31,866 nucleotides of DNA from UBA2029 sp037447125 (GCA_037447125.1 JBBIHG010000035.1:1-31866); one strand, 5' to 3'; counted from the first letter of the stretch, positions 7,521-18,412 are shown. Made by a program: numbers and translations. Notes: generated by a model from the letters alone, not told the origin.

Positions 7521-8564
7521 ATGCTTCGTATCCGTCTGGTGCTGGTTGTGATGTTCGTCGTGGCGGCGCTCCTGTCCATCGTTCTGCCCCTGCCTGACAA
7601 CCGGGCCGGCTATCTGCTCGCGCCTGCCGAAGCGCAGGGCACCACCCTAACCATCTATTCTGGGCGCAGCGAGGAGCTGGTCGGGCCGGTCATTGCCCAG
7701 TTCGAGCGCGACACGGGGATCGCGGTTGAGGTGCGCTACGGCGACACAGCCGCCCTGGCGCTGACCCTTCTGGAAGAGGGGGCGCGCACCCCCGCCGACA
7801 TCTTCTTCGCCCAGGACGCGGGCGCGCTGGGCCTGCTGGCTAAGGAAGGCTTGCTTGCCCCGCTGCCGGCGTACATCCTGGACAGCGTCGAGCCGCGCTT
7901 CCGTTCGCCGGAGGGCCTGTGGGTGGGCATCAGCGGGCGCGCCCGTGTGGTCGCCTACAACACCGACGCGCTCGACGAAGCTAATCTGCCTGCCAGCCTG
8001 TTCGACTTCCTTGCGCCAGAGTGGGCTGGGCGGCTCGGCTTCGCGCCGACCAACGCCTCCTTCCTCGCGCACCTGACCGCCATTCGCATCAGCGAGGGCG
8101 ATGACGCAGCGCGCGCGTTTGTGACCGGGCTGCTGGAAGGCGGCGCGCGGCAATATGAACGCAACTCGGTGGCGGTTGCGGCGGTCGCTGCCGGCGAGAT
8201 TGATGCGGCGCTCACCAACCACTACTACGCGTACCGCTATCTTGCTGAAAACCCGGAGGCTCCTGTTGCCAACCACTACTTCCCCGGCGACGACATCGGC
8301 AACCTGATCAATGTGGCCGGGCTGGGCATCCTGGCCTCGTCCGACAACAAGCCGCTGGCCCAGCAGTTCACTGCCTATCTGCTCTCGCGCAGCGCGCAAA
8401 GCTACTTCGCCGAGCAGACATTTGAGTATCCGCTGCTGATTGGCCTGGATGCCGACCCGCGCCTCAAGCCGCTGAGCGAGATTGAGACGCCCGTGCTCGA
8501 CCTGAGCGATCTGGACGATCTGAGGGGCACGCTCGACCTGCTGGACGAGGTGCTGGTTCAGTAA
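7521..8564 (+). CDS. Ferric-iron ABC transporter substrate-binding protein (FbpA-like)
   Basis: A 347-residue secreted binding protein. The start is the ATG at 7521, preceded by GGAGGTGA; an in-frame GTG at 7509 overlaps that site and is rejected. Residues 1-39 are a Sec signal peptide ending near AEAQG with no lipobox cysteine. The mature protein starts TLTIYSGRSEELV, then ADIFFAQDAGALG, GISGRARVVAYNTD and the tyrosine-rich NHYYAYRY (about 234-241), where the FbpA/FutA family places Fe3+-ligand tyrosines. GNLINVAGLGIL and the C-terminal helices are also typical. It is first in a three-gene operon with the permease and ATPase and would capture Fe3+ outside the membrane. Regulation by the divergent DtxR-family gene is likely. 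Confidence 0.9.
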   Translation: MLRIRLVLVVMFVVAALLSIVLPLPDNRAGYLLAPAEAQGTTLTIYSGRSEELVGPVIAQFERDTGIAVEVRYGDTAALALTLLEEGARTPADIFFAQDAGALGLLAKEGLLAPLPAYILDSVEPRFRSPEGLWVGISGRARVVAYNTDALDEANLPASLFDFLAPEWAGRLGFAPTNASFLAHLTAIRISEGDDAARAFVTGLLEGGARQYERNSVAVAAVAAGEIDAALTNHYYAYRYLAENPEAPVANHYFPGDDIGNLINVAGLGILASSDNKPLAQQFTAYLLSRSAQSYFAEQTFEYPLLIGLDADPRLKPLSEIETPVLDLSDLDDLRGTLDLLDEVLVQ

Positions 8565-8607
8565 GCCGGTCGGCGCGCCGCCTGTCAAATCGCCCTAAGT
8601 TTGTCTC

Positions 8608-10177
8608 ATGCCTCAACGCCGTTTCGCTTTCATCCTGCTCGCCGTCAGCCTGCCGCTGGCGGCCTTGTTGCTGTTGCCGGTAGGCTATCTGATCGTCCGC
8701 GCCGGGGCGGTTGAACCGGAGCGCGCCCTCACCTACCTCACCCACTCAGGCACGCTGCGTGTCGTGGGGCGCAGCCTGCTGCTGATGGCGACGGTCGCGG
8801 CGGCGGCCTGCGCGATCGCTATTCCGGCGGCATGGCTGACAGTGTGCAGCGATCTGCGGGGGCGGCGAGCGTGGACTGTGCTGCTGACTATGCCCCTGGT
8901 CATCCCCTCCTACGTGGGGGCGCTGGCCCTGGTGAGCGCGCTCGGCCCGCGGGGAATCGTGCAGGGATGGCTGGCCCCGTTGGGTGTGGAGCGGCTGCCT
9001 GCGCTCTATGGGTTCTGGGGGGCGTGGCTGGCTCTGACGCTGTGCTCCTATCCCTACGTGTTCCTGAGCGTGCGCGCCGGCCTGCGCGGGCTGGACCCGG
9101 CGCTGGAAGAGGCGTCAGCTACCCTGGGCCGCTCGCGGTTCGCCACCTTCTGGCACATCACGTTGCGCCAGTTGCTCCCATCCATCATGGCGGGCGTGCT
9201 GTTGGTGACCCTCTACACGCTGAGCGACTTCGGAGCGGTGACGATCATGCAGTATAACGTCTTCACCCGCGCCATCTACCTGCGGCTGAGCCTTGACCTG
9301 GAGCTGGCGGCGCTGCTGGCCGTCGTGCTGATCGCCCTGACGGCGGGGCTACTGGTGGCAGTGGCCCTGGCCGAGCGGCGGGGGACGTACTACACCCGGC
9401 GGACATCGCGTCCGCCGCGCCGTGTCCGGCTAGAGCGCTGGCAGGCGGCGGCGCAGCTATTCTGCGGGCTGGTACTGGTGCTGGCGCTGGTCGCGCCAGT
9501 GGGCGTGCTGGTCATGTGGCTGGTCAACGGTCTGCAACAGGGCGAGGCGCTGCGCGATATGCTTGCCCCGCTGCAGCGGTCGCTGCGCGCGGCGGGGCTG
9601 GCGGCTGGGGTGAGCGGCGTGGCTGCGCTGCCATTCGTGTTCCTCCAGGTGCGCTGCCCTGGCTTGCTGACGGGCCTGCTGGCGCGCAGCGCGTATCTGG
9701 GCTATGCCCTACCGGGCGTGGTGGTGGGGCTGGCCTTTGTCTTTCTGGGGGCCAACGTCCTGCACGGGCTGGGCACACACGTCGGGCAGGCTGATTACCG
9801 CAGCCTGGGGCTGCTCATCTTTGCCTATACGGTGCGCTTTTTGCCGCAGGCGCTCGGCCCGGCGCGGGCCAGCCTGCTGCAGGTCAACCCGCACCTGGAA
9901 GAGAGCGCGCTCACGTTGGGGCGCAGCTACCCGCGCGCGCTGCTCAGCGTCACGCTGCCGCTGATGCGCTCCGGCGTGTTGGCGGGCGTGGCGCTGGTCT
10001 TTCTGACTGTCGTGAAGGAGCTGCCGATCACGCTGCTGCTGGCTCCCATCGGCTATGACACGCTGGCGACGCGCATCTGGTCGGCCAGCAGCGAGGCGTT
10101 CTATGCGCGGGCGGCGGCTCCGGCGCTGATCCTGGTCATGATCTCGGCTCTGTCTCTCGTCTACATCCTGGAACCCG

Positions 10178-10185
<8 letters not shown>
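8608..10185 (+). CDS. Ferric-iron ABC transporter permease (FbpB-like, fused two-domain)
   Basis: A 525-residue inner-membrane permease with about twelve transmembrane segments in two tandem binding-protein-dependent transport domains. Each half carries a cytoplasmic EAA loop: EEASATLGRSRFATFWHITL in the first and EESALTLGRSYPRALLSVTL in the second, both fitting the Fe3+/thiamine/putrescine permease group. Length matches fused FbpB/FutB proteins. It begins 43 bp after the binding-protein stop with only a weak ribosome site, and its last 8 bases overlap the ATPase start (ATGACTGA), indicating translational coupling. Confidence 0.9.
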
Positions 10186-11311
<1,126 letters not shown>

Positions 11312-11517
11312 GCGCTTTCGCCAGGGCATCCTCACGGCCACGGATCGGGCGGCCTGGGAACAGGTCGCCCGTCCCTTGCTGCTGCCGTCAACTCCTGTGG
11401 GCAAACGCGACCGCCCATCCGATAATCTGCAGTGGTTCAGCGCGCGACACAGCTCTGTCTGTGTCTGGCCTCGCCTTGCGCCGGTCACTTACCCAAACAC
11501 ACAGGAAGAAATGAGTC

Positions 11518-12294
11518 ATGGTGGGAGCAACCGACCAACCGTACAAGAAGCTACGCCGCTTCAATGCCCTGATGGGCGTCTTTCATTTCGTGCAGGGCGT
11601 GCTGATGCTCGCGCTCAGCAACGACTTCACCGTCCCGATCAACACCTACTTCCTCAAGTTCGACGAGGCGACCAGCAGTCTGGTCTCCGACCCGCAGACG
11701 GCGTTTGACCTGCCGTTGGGGCCGTTCATCGCGTCGTTCCTGTTCATGTCGGCGCTGGCCCATTTCTTGGTCGCCGCGCCGGGCGTCAATGGGTGGTATG
11801 TGCGCAACCTGAAGAAGGGCGCCAACTATGCCCGCTGGATCGAGTACTCGTTCAGCTCCTCGGTCATGATCGTGGCCATCGCCGCGCTGTTCGGCATGTA
11901 CGACATCGGCGCGCTGGTGCTCATCTTCGCCCTGAACGCGACGATGATCCTCTTCGGCTGGATGATGGAGCTGCACAACCAGACCACGCCCAAGACGGAT
12001 TGGACGGCGTTCATCTTCGGGTCGCTGGCGGGGATCGTGCCCTGGATAGCGGTGGGCATCTACTTCGTCGGCTCGATCACCAGCGGCGAGAACGTGCCCA
12101 ACTTCGTCTATGCCATCTACGTCTCGCTGTTCGTCTTCTTCAACATCTTCGCCGTGAACATGGTGCTGCAGTACAAGAAGGTGGGACGCTGGCAGGACTA
12201 TCTCTACGGCGAGCGGGCGTATATCGTGCTCAGCCTGGTGGCCAAGTCGCTGCTGGCCTGGCAGGTCTTCTTCGGGACGCTGCAACCCAGCTAG
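11518..12294 (+). CDS. Heliorhodopsin
   Basis: A 258-residue seven-helix retinal protein of the heliorhodopsin family, which as established has inverted topology (N terminus inside) and a slow, apparently non-pumping photocycle. Diagnostic features: VFHFVQG in helix 1 (His23), ALAHFLV in helix 2 (His82), RWIEYSFSSSVMI in helix 3 (counterion Glu109), NATMILFGWMMEL, FGSLAGIVPWIA, and YIVLSLVAKSLLAWQVF in helix 7, where Lys243 is the Schiff-base lysine. These line up from memory with His23, His80, Glu107 and Lys241 of 48C12. AGGAAGAA precedes the ATG by about 7 nt. It lies 206 bp after the iron-transport operon and is convergent with ppc. No retinal-synthesis gene is in the window, so the chromophore source is unknown. 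Type-1 pumps are excluded by the helix 3 and 7 motifs. Confidence 0.96.
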   Translation: MVGATDQPYKKLRRFNALMGVFHFVQGVLMLALSNDFTVPINTYFLKFDEATSSLVSDPQTAFDLPLGPFIASFLFMSALAHFLVAAPGVNGWYVRNLKKGANYARWIEYSFSSSVMIVAIAALFGMYDIGALVLIFALNATMILFGWMMELHNQTTPKTDWTAFIFGSLAGIVPWIAVGIYFVGSITSGENVPNFVYAIYVSLFVFFNIFAVNMVLQYKKVGRWQDYLYGERAYIVLSLVAKSLLAWQVFFGTLQPS

Positions 12295-12348
12295 GCGCTG
12301 ACGCGCGACAATCCTGCGCGGGGGCGGGGGTAGCCTTCGTGCACTCTG

Positions 12349-12379
12349 ACGGGCGACCCGCAGGCCGCCCGTTTGTGTT
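12349..12379 (+). terminator. Terminator-like hairpin after the heliorhodopsin gene
   Basis: Arms ACGGGCG (12349-12355) and CGCCCGT (12366-12372) with a 10-nt loop, followed by TTGTGTT. It sits in the 105-bp gap between the convergent heliorhodopsin and ppc genes and could stop transcription from the left. Confidence 0.5.
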
Positions 12380-12399
12380 AGGGGGGACTGAGGGGCCAC

Positions 12400-14416
12400 C
12401 TACCCCGTATTCTTCATGCCGGCGGCAATGCCGTTGACGGTGAGCATGAACGCCTGCCACAGGTCCTGGTAGGCGGGCGCTGCCGGGTCAAGCTGGCGCA
12501 ATTCGCGCAGAAGCTCCACCTGGATGAAGTTCAGCGGGTCAATGTACGGGTTGCGGCGCTCGATGGAGAGNNNNNNNNNNNNNNNNNNNNNNNNNNNNNN
12601 NNNNNNNNNNNNNNNNNNNNNNNNNNNNNNNNNNNNNNNNNNNNNNNNNNNNNNNNNNNNNNNNNNNNNNTGCGCGCCGCAATAGGTGGCGAAAGCATGG
12701 CCGACGCCGTACCAGCTTGGGAGGATGGCCCGGCTCTGCATCCATGAGAACACCCAGGGGATGGCCCGAACCTGGGCGAACCCGCCCTGACCGCGCTTGG
12801 CCGGGCGCGACCCGATGGGCATCTCGGCGAGTTCGTTGATCGGCGTGGCCTGCTGCCAGTAGTCGAAGAAGCCGGGCGTCTCGTAGACGAAGCGGCGGAA
12901 GGCGGCTTGGCCCACGCTGGCAAGCTCGGCCATGGCCTCGCGCCACGCCGGCCGCAGGCCGGTCAGGGGGGGCGTGGCGGTGCTCAGCAGGGCGGCGTGC
13001 GTCACCTCGTGTAGATGGCGGCGGGCGATGTCGGCGTTGCTGTAGCGGTGGGCGATGACCTCGCCCTGCTCGGTGATCTTGATCCGCCCGCGCATGGCGC
13101 CCGGCGGTTGGGCGAGGATGGCGCGGTTGGTCGGGCCGCCGCCCCGCCCGATGCTGCCGCCCCGCCCGTGAAACAGCTCCAGGGTGACCCCGTGCGTGTC
13201 GCAGACGGCGCCAAGCTGCTCCTGCGCCGCGTACAGCCCCCAGTTAGAGGCCAGGTAGCCGCCGTCTTTGGCGCTGTCTGAATAGCCGAGCATCACCTGC
13301 AGGTGGTTGCCCCGCCCGGCGAGATACTCCTGGAAGGAGGGCATGGCCAGCAGGTCGCGGACGACGCCTGGCGCGGCGCGCAGGTCGGCTATCGTCTCGA
13401 ACAGCGGCACCAGGCTCACGTCGCGCTGGATGCCAACTTCGCGGGCGAAGAGCAGCAAGGTTAGCACATCGCTGGGCGCGCTGCTCATGCTGGCGATAAC
13501 CGTGTCAATCGCCGTCGGGCCGTAGCGGGAATGGGCAGTGGCGATCATGCGCCAGGTGGCGATGATGCGATTCGTCGGCGCAGAGAAGGCCGGCTCGACG
13601 GGAAAGAGCGGGCGCGGGTTGACGATCTCGCACAACAACTGCGCCTGCCTGTCTGGCTCCGGCAGCGCCAGGTAGTCCGGGCAGATTTCGTAGGCGCGCA
13701 GGATCTCATCAATGGCCGCCGCGAAGACCCGCGCATCGTCGCGCACCTCCAGCGGGACCAGGTGCAGCCCGAATTGCTCTACCTGGCGGATCAGCCGATT
13801 CAGCGCGCCGTCGGCGACGCGCTCCCCGCCGTGAGCGGCCAGGCTGTCCGCGAGCAGGCGCAGATCGGCCAGTAGCTCGTTGCCGTCGGCATAGTTGTCT
13901 GCGCTCAGCTTTTCCCCAATGATGGCGAGCATCTCGCGATATAGTTCGCCGGGGTAGCGCAACGCGCTCCCGCCGCGCTGCCGGGTCACAGCCGCGCACA
14001 GCGCGTCCGTGGCGGGCAGGTCGTCGGTGGACTGNNNNNNNNNNNNNNNNNNNNNNNNNNNNNNNNNNNNNNNNNNNNNNNNNNNNNNNNNNNNNNNNNN
14101 NNNNNNNNNNNNNNNNNNNNNNNNNNNNNNNNNNCTCGCGCTGGCGCAGCACGCGGATGCGCTGCTGGTCTTCGGCGGCGTTGATGAGCTGGAAGTAGTT
14201 GCTAAACGCCTTGATCAGGATGCGTTTGCCGGGCAGGTCCTGGGCCTGGATGCGCGCGAGCAGATCGTCCGCAGCGCCCGGCTCGTCGGCGCGCCGCGCT
14301 TTGGCCGCGGCGCGCACGGCCTCCACCGTATCGAAGGCGTCATCACCGTGCTGCTCGCGGATGATCACGCCCAGCAAGCCGCCGAGCAGATGGATGTCAG
14401 CGCTGAGAGGGTTCAT
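12400..14416 (-). CDS. ppc: Phosphoenolpyruvate carboxylase (interrupted by two assembly gaps)
   Basis: PEP carboxylase makes oxaloacetate from PEP and bicarbonate, replenishing the TCA cycle. The N terminus (MNPLSADIHLLGGLLGVIIREQHG) and a mid/C-terminal part are visible: SMSSAPSDVLTLLLFAREVG, VMLGYSDSAKDGG, FHGRGGSIGRGGGPT, ITEQGEVI, GSRPAKRG, RAIPWVFSWMQSR, and the invariant C-terminal NTG ending. The stop is TAG at 12400-12402. Compared with E. coli Ppc, the 14035-14134 gap should hide roughly 230-260 residues, including the catalytic TAHPTE histidine and GGDRDGNP loop. The 12571-12670 gap should hide about 90 residues. Missing motifs therefore reflect assembly, not gene decay. It is convergent with heliorhodopsin; AGGA precedes the ATG. 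Confidence 0.93.
12571..12670. other. Scaffold gap (100 N) in ppc
   Basis: Exactly 100 N, the conventional placeholder for a gap of unknown size. The flanks show no shared overlap. By family alignment from memory, about 90 codons belong here, so the real missing length is probably near 270 bp. Confidence 0.85.
14035..14134. other. Scaffold gap (100 N) in ppc
   Basis: Exactly 100 N. The flanking residues correspond to roughly residues 95 and 350 of E. coli Ppc, so some 700-800 bp of the gene is likely missing, including the catalytic histidine region. Confidence 0.85.
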
Positions 14417-14560
14417 GGCCTGTCCTGATGGTGCTCTATCCGCCAGAATCTAGGCAGGCGGGCGAGAATTTGCCGGACGCGCCGGTGAGTAGAGCCGAGT
14501 AGGAACGTAGCGTCTACGCCCCCAAGAGAGTGCCTTCTGGCAGCGCCGCGCCGGGAGGCC

Positions 14561-15490
14561 TCAGGCCACCTTCTTGGAAGCCTGGGGATCGAACGCATCG
14601 CGCAGGCCATCGCCGATGAGGAACAGGCACAGCACGGTGATGACGATCATCAGGCCGGGGATGATGACCAGGTGCACGCCCTTGGTGTAGAAGGTCTGGG
14701 CATTGATCAGCATGTTGCCCCAGCTTGGCGTGGGCGGGCGCACGCCCAGGTTCAAGAAGCTCAGCGCCGACTCGATCAGGATGAAGCCGCCGATGTCGCT
14801 GGCCAGGTTGATGGCCAGCACCGAGAAGACGTTGGGCAGGATGTGCAGGAACATGATGCGCGGCGTGCTGGCGCCGATGGCCTGCGCCGCCACGATGTAC
14901 TCGCGGCTGCGGTGCGACAGCGTCTCGCCGCGCACGAAGCGCATGGTGCTGGTCCATGAGAGCAGGGCCAGGATCAAGATCAGGGTGAACACCGTGGGCG
15001 AGAGCATGGCCGAGATGATCAACAGCAAGAACAGCGACGGCACTGAGTTCAGGGTGATGACAAACCACATGATCAGGTCGTCAATGAAACCCAGCCGGCC
15101 GCCCTGGTAGTAGCCAGCGACGACACCGACAGTGGTGCCCACCATCAGCGACACAAGCGCGGCGGAAAAGCCGATTCCTAGGGAGACTCGCGCCCCGTAG
15201 AGCAGACGCGACAATTGATCGCGCCCCAGATCGTCGGTTCCCAGGACGTGCCCCGGCGACCCCATGCCGGCGAAGGTGTTCTGTAGGTTCGTGCGACGAT
15301 ACGTCACGTCCAGCGCGTCCGAGATGACGGGGGCAAGGAGGGCCAGCCCGGTGAGGAGGAAGATTACGCCCATCGCGATCAGGGTGAGATAGTCGCGCCG
15401 CAGGCGCACAAGGGCTAATTGCAGGAGTGTTTGGCCGCGGTATTCATCTTCGTCGTGCAAGTTCAGCACGGCAGCTTCAGAAGCTGACAT
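14561..15490 (-). CDS. Oligopeptide/dipeptide-type ABC transporter permease (DppC/OppC family)
   Basis: A 309-residue inner-membrane permease with the OppC N-terminal layout: a short cytoplasmic start, one membrane helix (about 38-60), an extracytoplasmic loop with GHVLGTDDLGRDQLSRLLYG, then five helices. The EAA loop is REYIVAAQAIGASTPRIMFLHILPN and the C terminus has NLGVRPPTPSWGNML and GDGLRDAFDPQ, all family hallmarks. It starts 11 bp after the partner permease stop and is the last gene of the minus-strand cluster. No DppD/DppF-type ATPase follows within the window; ppc comes next. Confidence 0.92.
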   Translation of the reverse strand: MSASEAAVLNLHDEDEYRGQTLLQLALVRLRRDYLTLIAMGVIFLLTGLALLAPVISDALDVTYRRTNLQNTFAGMGSPGHVLGTDDLGRDQLSRLLYGARVSLGIGFSAALVSLMVGTTVGVVAGYYQGGRLGFIDDLIMWFVITLNSVPSLFLLLIISAMLSPTVFTLILILALLSWTSTMRFVRGETLSHRSREYIVAAQAIGASTPRIMFLHILPNVFSVLAINLASDIGGFILIESALSFLNLGVRPPTPSWGNMLINAQTFYTKGVHLVIIPGLMIVITVLCLFLIGDGLRDAFDPQASKKVA

Positions 15491-15501
15491 TATTCGTTCT
15501 C

Positions 15502-16563
15502 CTACGCCAGCCGGATGCGCGGGTCAATGAGCGCGTACAGAATATCAGACAGCAGGTAACCGACGATCGTCGTCAGCGAGACAATGATCACTGCGCACAT
15601 GATCACCGGGTAATCCTGACTGAGGACTGCTGCATAGGTCGTGCGGCCAACGCCCGGCCAGGAGAAGATCGTCTCGGTGATGAGCGCCCCGCCAATGATG
15701 CCGGGAATAGCCGGCCCCAAGATGGTAGCGATGGGGATCAGGGCATTGCGCGCAGCATGGACAAACCAGATCTGGCGATAGGCCAGGCCCTTGGCCTGAG
15801 CCGTGCGCACGTAATCCTGGCTGAGCACGTCCAGCGTAGAGGCGCGCATGAAGCGCGACAGGATGGCCACCCAGCCAGTGGACAGCACGGCAACGGGCAA
15901 GATCAAGTGCTTGATCCGCTCGGTGAAGGAGATTTCGCCCGTCAGGAAGTAATCGGTGGAGTAGCGCCCCCCCATGGGCAGCCAGCCCAGCCACGAGCCA
16001 AAAATGAGCAGCAGGGTCAGCCCTAGCCAGAAGATGGGCACGGCGCTAAACACGACGGCCATGACGCGGGTGAAGTTGTCGAACAGCCCTCCCCGCTGGA
16101 CGGCGGCCAGCACGCCAATGGATACGCCCAACAGGACGCCCATCGACAGCGACAGCACGCCCAATTCGGCGGTCGCCGGGAACTTCTCCACGATGAGCTC
16201 CAGGGCCGGCCGTTTGGTGACAAACGAGTTGCCGAAATCGCCGCGCAGGATGCCCTTCTGCGAGCCGCGCTCCCTGATTTGTTCGCCGTTGGCGTCCAGG
16301 ACCGGGTTGCCGCGCCCGTCAATCTTGGGGAAGGTCTGCCAGTCGTTGCCGATCAGCCAGCGAATGTACTGCTTGTAGACCGGGTCGTTGGTGCCAAGCT
16401 GAGCGGCCATGGCCACGCGCTGGGCCATGGTCGTCCGCGGGCCGAAGGTCAGAGTCGACACGGGATCGCCTGGCGCCGCGGTGATGATCGCAAAAGACAA
16501 GACGGTGATGCCGAACACGGTGGGAATGGCCTGGATGAGCCGCCGCAGGATGAATTTGGTCAT
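15502..16563 (-). CDS. Oligopeptide/dipeptide-type ABC transporter permease (DppB/OppB family)
   Basis: A 353-residue permease starting at the ATG that gives MTKFILRRLIQAIPTVFGI, the standard OppB opening helix; 18 further upstream codons (to 16617) are open but fall outside family homology and in a hairpin region. An extracytoplasmic segment of about 100 residues follows helix 1, somewhat long because of a charged insert around KIDGRGNPVLDANGEQ. The EAA loop is QDYVRTAQAKGLAYRQIWFVHAARNALIP and the end is LIDPRIRLA. It pairs with the downstream C-type permease to form the channel. The ribosome site before the ATG is weak. Confidence 0.92.
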   Translation of the reverse strand: MTKFILRRLIQAIPTVFGITVLSFAIITAAPGDPVSTLTFGPRTTMAQRVAMAAQLGTNDPVYKQYIRWLIGNDWQTFPKIDGRGNPVLDANGEQIRERGSQKGILRGDFGNSFVTKRPALELIVEKFPATAELGVLSLSMGVLLGVSIGVLAAVQRGGLFDNFTRVMAVVFSAVPIFWLGLTLLLIFGSWLGWLPMGGRYSTDYFLTGEISFTERIKHLILPVAVLSTGWVAILSRFMRASTLDVLSQDYVRTAQAKGLAYRQIWFVHAARNALIPIATILGPAIPGIIGGALITETIFSWPGVGRTTYAAVLSQDYPVIMCAVIIVSLTTIVGYLLSDILYALIDPRIRLA

Positions 16564-16605
16564 TGCCTCGTTGCACGTCTCCTCTCGCGGGATGCGCCAG
16601 ACGGG

Positions 16606-16639
16606 CCTGACCGGCATCCCACGCGAGATGCCGGTCAGG
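16606..16639 (-). promoter_or_regulatory. Intercistronic hairpin between binding protein and permease genes
   Basis: A perfect 13-bp inverted repeat (CCTGACCGGCATC at 16606-16618, GATGCCGGTCAGG at 16627-16639) with an 8-nt loop lies between the binding-protein stop and the permease start, with no T tract. Such hairpins commonly stabilise or partly terminate the transcript so that binding protein exceeds permease. The plus-strand peptide operon has a hairpin in the same place. Confidence 0.65.
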
Positions 16640-16660
16640 GGACGTCAGACAGAGTGGTCG

Positions 16661-18412
16661 TTAGTTGGCGACCATCCAGGTATGGGCGTTCCACATGGGC
16701 GCGTTCGCGTAAGGCGCGAAGCCCGCCACCTTGTCGGAAGCCGCGTACATGGTGTTCTGAACGAAGAGCCACAAGTAGGGCTGGTCGTCCTGCAGGATCT
16801 TCTGGATCTCGTAGTAGATCACAGCGCGTTCCTCAGGATCGCAGCCGGGCACCGAGGCGGCGGCCAGCGAGAGTTCCTCGAAGCGCGGGTTGTAGTACGA
16901 GACCGCGTTGCTGGCCTGGTTGGCCGGGTCGTCGTTGGCGCTGCCAAAGAGCTGGATCTGGTCGGGCGAGTCGGGGAAGCCCTGCCGCCAGCCGATGATG
17001 TAGGCGTCGAAGGTCTGCGCGCCGAAGGTCGTGTCCAGCAGCGTCTGCCAGTCGATGGCCTGGAAATTGACATTGATGCCCAGGTTGTAGAGCTCGTCCT
17101 GGATGATCTGGCCGATGGCCTCACGACGGGTGTTGCCCTGGTTGGTGATCAGCTCGAACTCGAGGGGCGTGCCCTCTTCAGCGTAGAGGCAGCCCTGGCA
17201 GACGCGCACGCCGTCCGGGCCCAGCGGCCAGCCAGCTTCGTCGAGCATCTGGGCGGCCAGTTCCGGGTCGTAGGGGATCGGCGCCAGATCGGGGTCCATC
17301 GCCCACGAGGTCGGGATCATGCTCGAGGCCATGACCGAGCCTTCGCCGAAGACCGCGCCGCTGACGATGTCCTCCACATTGATCCCGTGCTGGAGGGCAC
17401 GGCGGACGCGCACATCGCCGAAGATCGGGTGGTGGCCCTGGTCGATGATGTTGCCATCGGCGTCGCGGCCGGGCTGCGGGTTGTCAGGATCGGCCAGGTT
17501 CAGGCCGACATAGTCCCACGAGTTGCCGGGCAGGTCCACAGAGACCACATTCGCGGCCGCGCGGATGTCGGGACGGCGGGCCACGGCTGGGCCGTCGATA
17601 TAGTTGGTCTCGCCGGCCAGGAAGACCTCAACCAGCACGGTCTGGTCGGGCACATCGCGGAAGATGAACCCAGAGGGGATGACCACGCCATCCGCCCAGT
17701 CGGCGACGGCCTTGACGGCCACCGCTTCACCAGGGCTGAAGCTGGCGAATTCGAACGGGCCAAAGGCGACCGACGGGTTGCTGTCGAAGGGGTGATCGAC
17801 CATCACCGAGAAGTCGAAGTCCGCGCTACCGTCGTAGCCCCACACGTGGGCCGGGACGATGCGGAAGCCAGACGCCAGGCCAAGCGCCTCGCAACTGGCA
17901 ACCTCGAAGACGGCCTCGTAGGTGTAGTCGTCAACGATGCGGATTTCCTTGACGCCGGTGGGGTTGCCCTCAGCGACATAGTTGAAGTACCCGTACAGCG
18001 GGGCGTCGATCTGGCCGCTGGCGATGGCGTCGAAGCTGAACTTGACGTCAGTGGCCGTGATCGGCACGCCGTCGTTCCAGACGGCGTCCTCGCGCAGCTT
18101 AAACGTCCAGACCAGGCCGTCGTCAGAGACGGTCCAGCCGGTGGTCAGCGCGCCGAAGACGTCTTCGTCACCGACCTTGGCGTAGTCCTGGGTGATGCCG
18201 CTTGCGCCCACGACCGTTGGGAACATGAAGCCCGTGATCTTGTTCGTCGCCGTGTCGTTGTTGCGCAGCGGGTTCATGGCGCCGAAGTTGACCGAGCCAC
18301 CGAAGTTGCCTTCGATGATCGGGCCGCCGCTGCCAGGCTCCTGGGCGAAGACTGACATCGGGGCCACGGCCAGGGCGACTACGATGAGCAAAAAGATGGG
18401 TGTTCTCTTCAT
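16661..18412 (-). CDS. ABC transporter substrate-binding protein, family 5 (peptide/nickel/opine type)
   Basis: A 583-residue secreted solute-binding protein, first gene of the minus-strand transporter cluster. The start is the ATG at 18412, with AAGGAGG 8 nt upstream; 41 more open codons upstream are leader DNA. MKRTPIFLLIVVALAVAPMSVFAQ is a Sec signal with AxA-like cleavage and no lipobox. SBP_bac_5 hallmarks include WTVSDDGLVWTFKLREDAVWNDGVPITATDVKFSFDA (about 92-128), VRRALQHGINVEDIVSGAVFGEG, YDPELAAQMLDEAGW, and a C-terminal DAYIIGWRQGFPDSPDQI segment. The ligand is not predictable; peptides are the default, but sugars or metals occur in this family. Confidence 0.92.
   Translation of the reverse strand: MKRTPIFLLIVVALAVAPMSVFAQEPGSGGPIIEGNFGGSVNFGAMNPLRNNDTATNKITGFMFPTVVGASGITQDYAKVGDEDVFGALTTGWTVSDDGLVWTFKLREDAVWNDGVPITATDVKFSFDAIASGQIDAPLYGYFNYVAEGNPTGVKEIRIVDDYTYEAVFEVASCEALGLASGFRIVPAHVWGYDGSADFDFSVMVDHPFDSNPSVAFGPFEFASFSPGEAVAVKAVADWADGVVIPSGFIFRDVPDQTVLVEVFLAGETNYIDGPAVARRPDIRAAANVVSVDLPGNSWDYVGLNLADPDNPQPGRDADGNIIDQGHHPIFGDVRVRRALQHGINVEDIVSGAVFGEGSVMASSMIPTSWAMDPDLAPIPYDPELAAQMLDEAGWPLGPDGVRVCQGCLYAEEGTPLEFELITNQGNTRREAIGQIIQDELYNLGINVNFQAIDWQTLLDTTFGAQTFDAYIIGWRQGFPDSPDQIQLFGSANDDPANQASNAVSYYNPRFEELSLAAASVPGCDPEERAVIYYEIQKILQDDQPYLWLFVQNTMYAASDKVAGFAPYANAPMWNAHTWMVAN

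Noticed and set aside
16409..18355. A 648-codon open frame antisense to the family-5 binding protein
   Set aside because: It is a GC-rich shadow of a clearly conserved secreted binding protein and has no recognisable domain or ribosome site.
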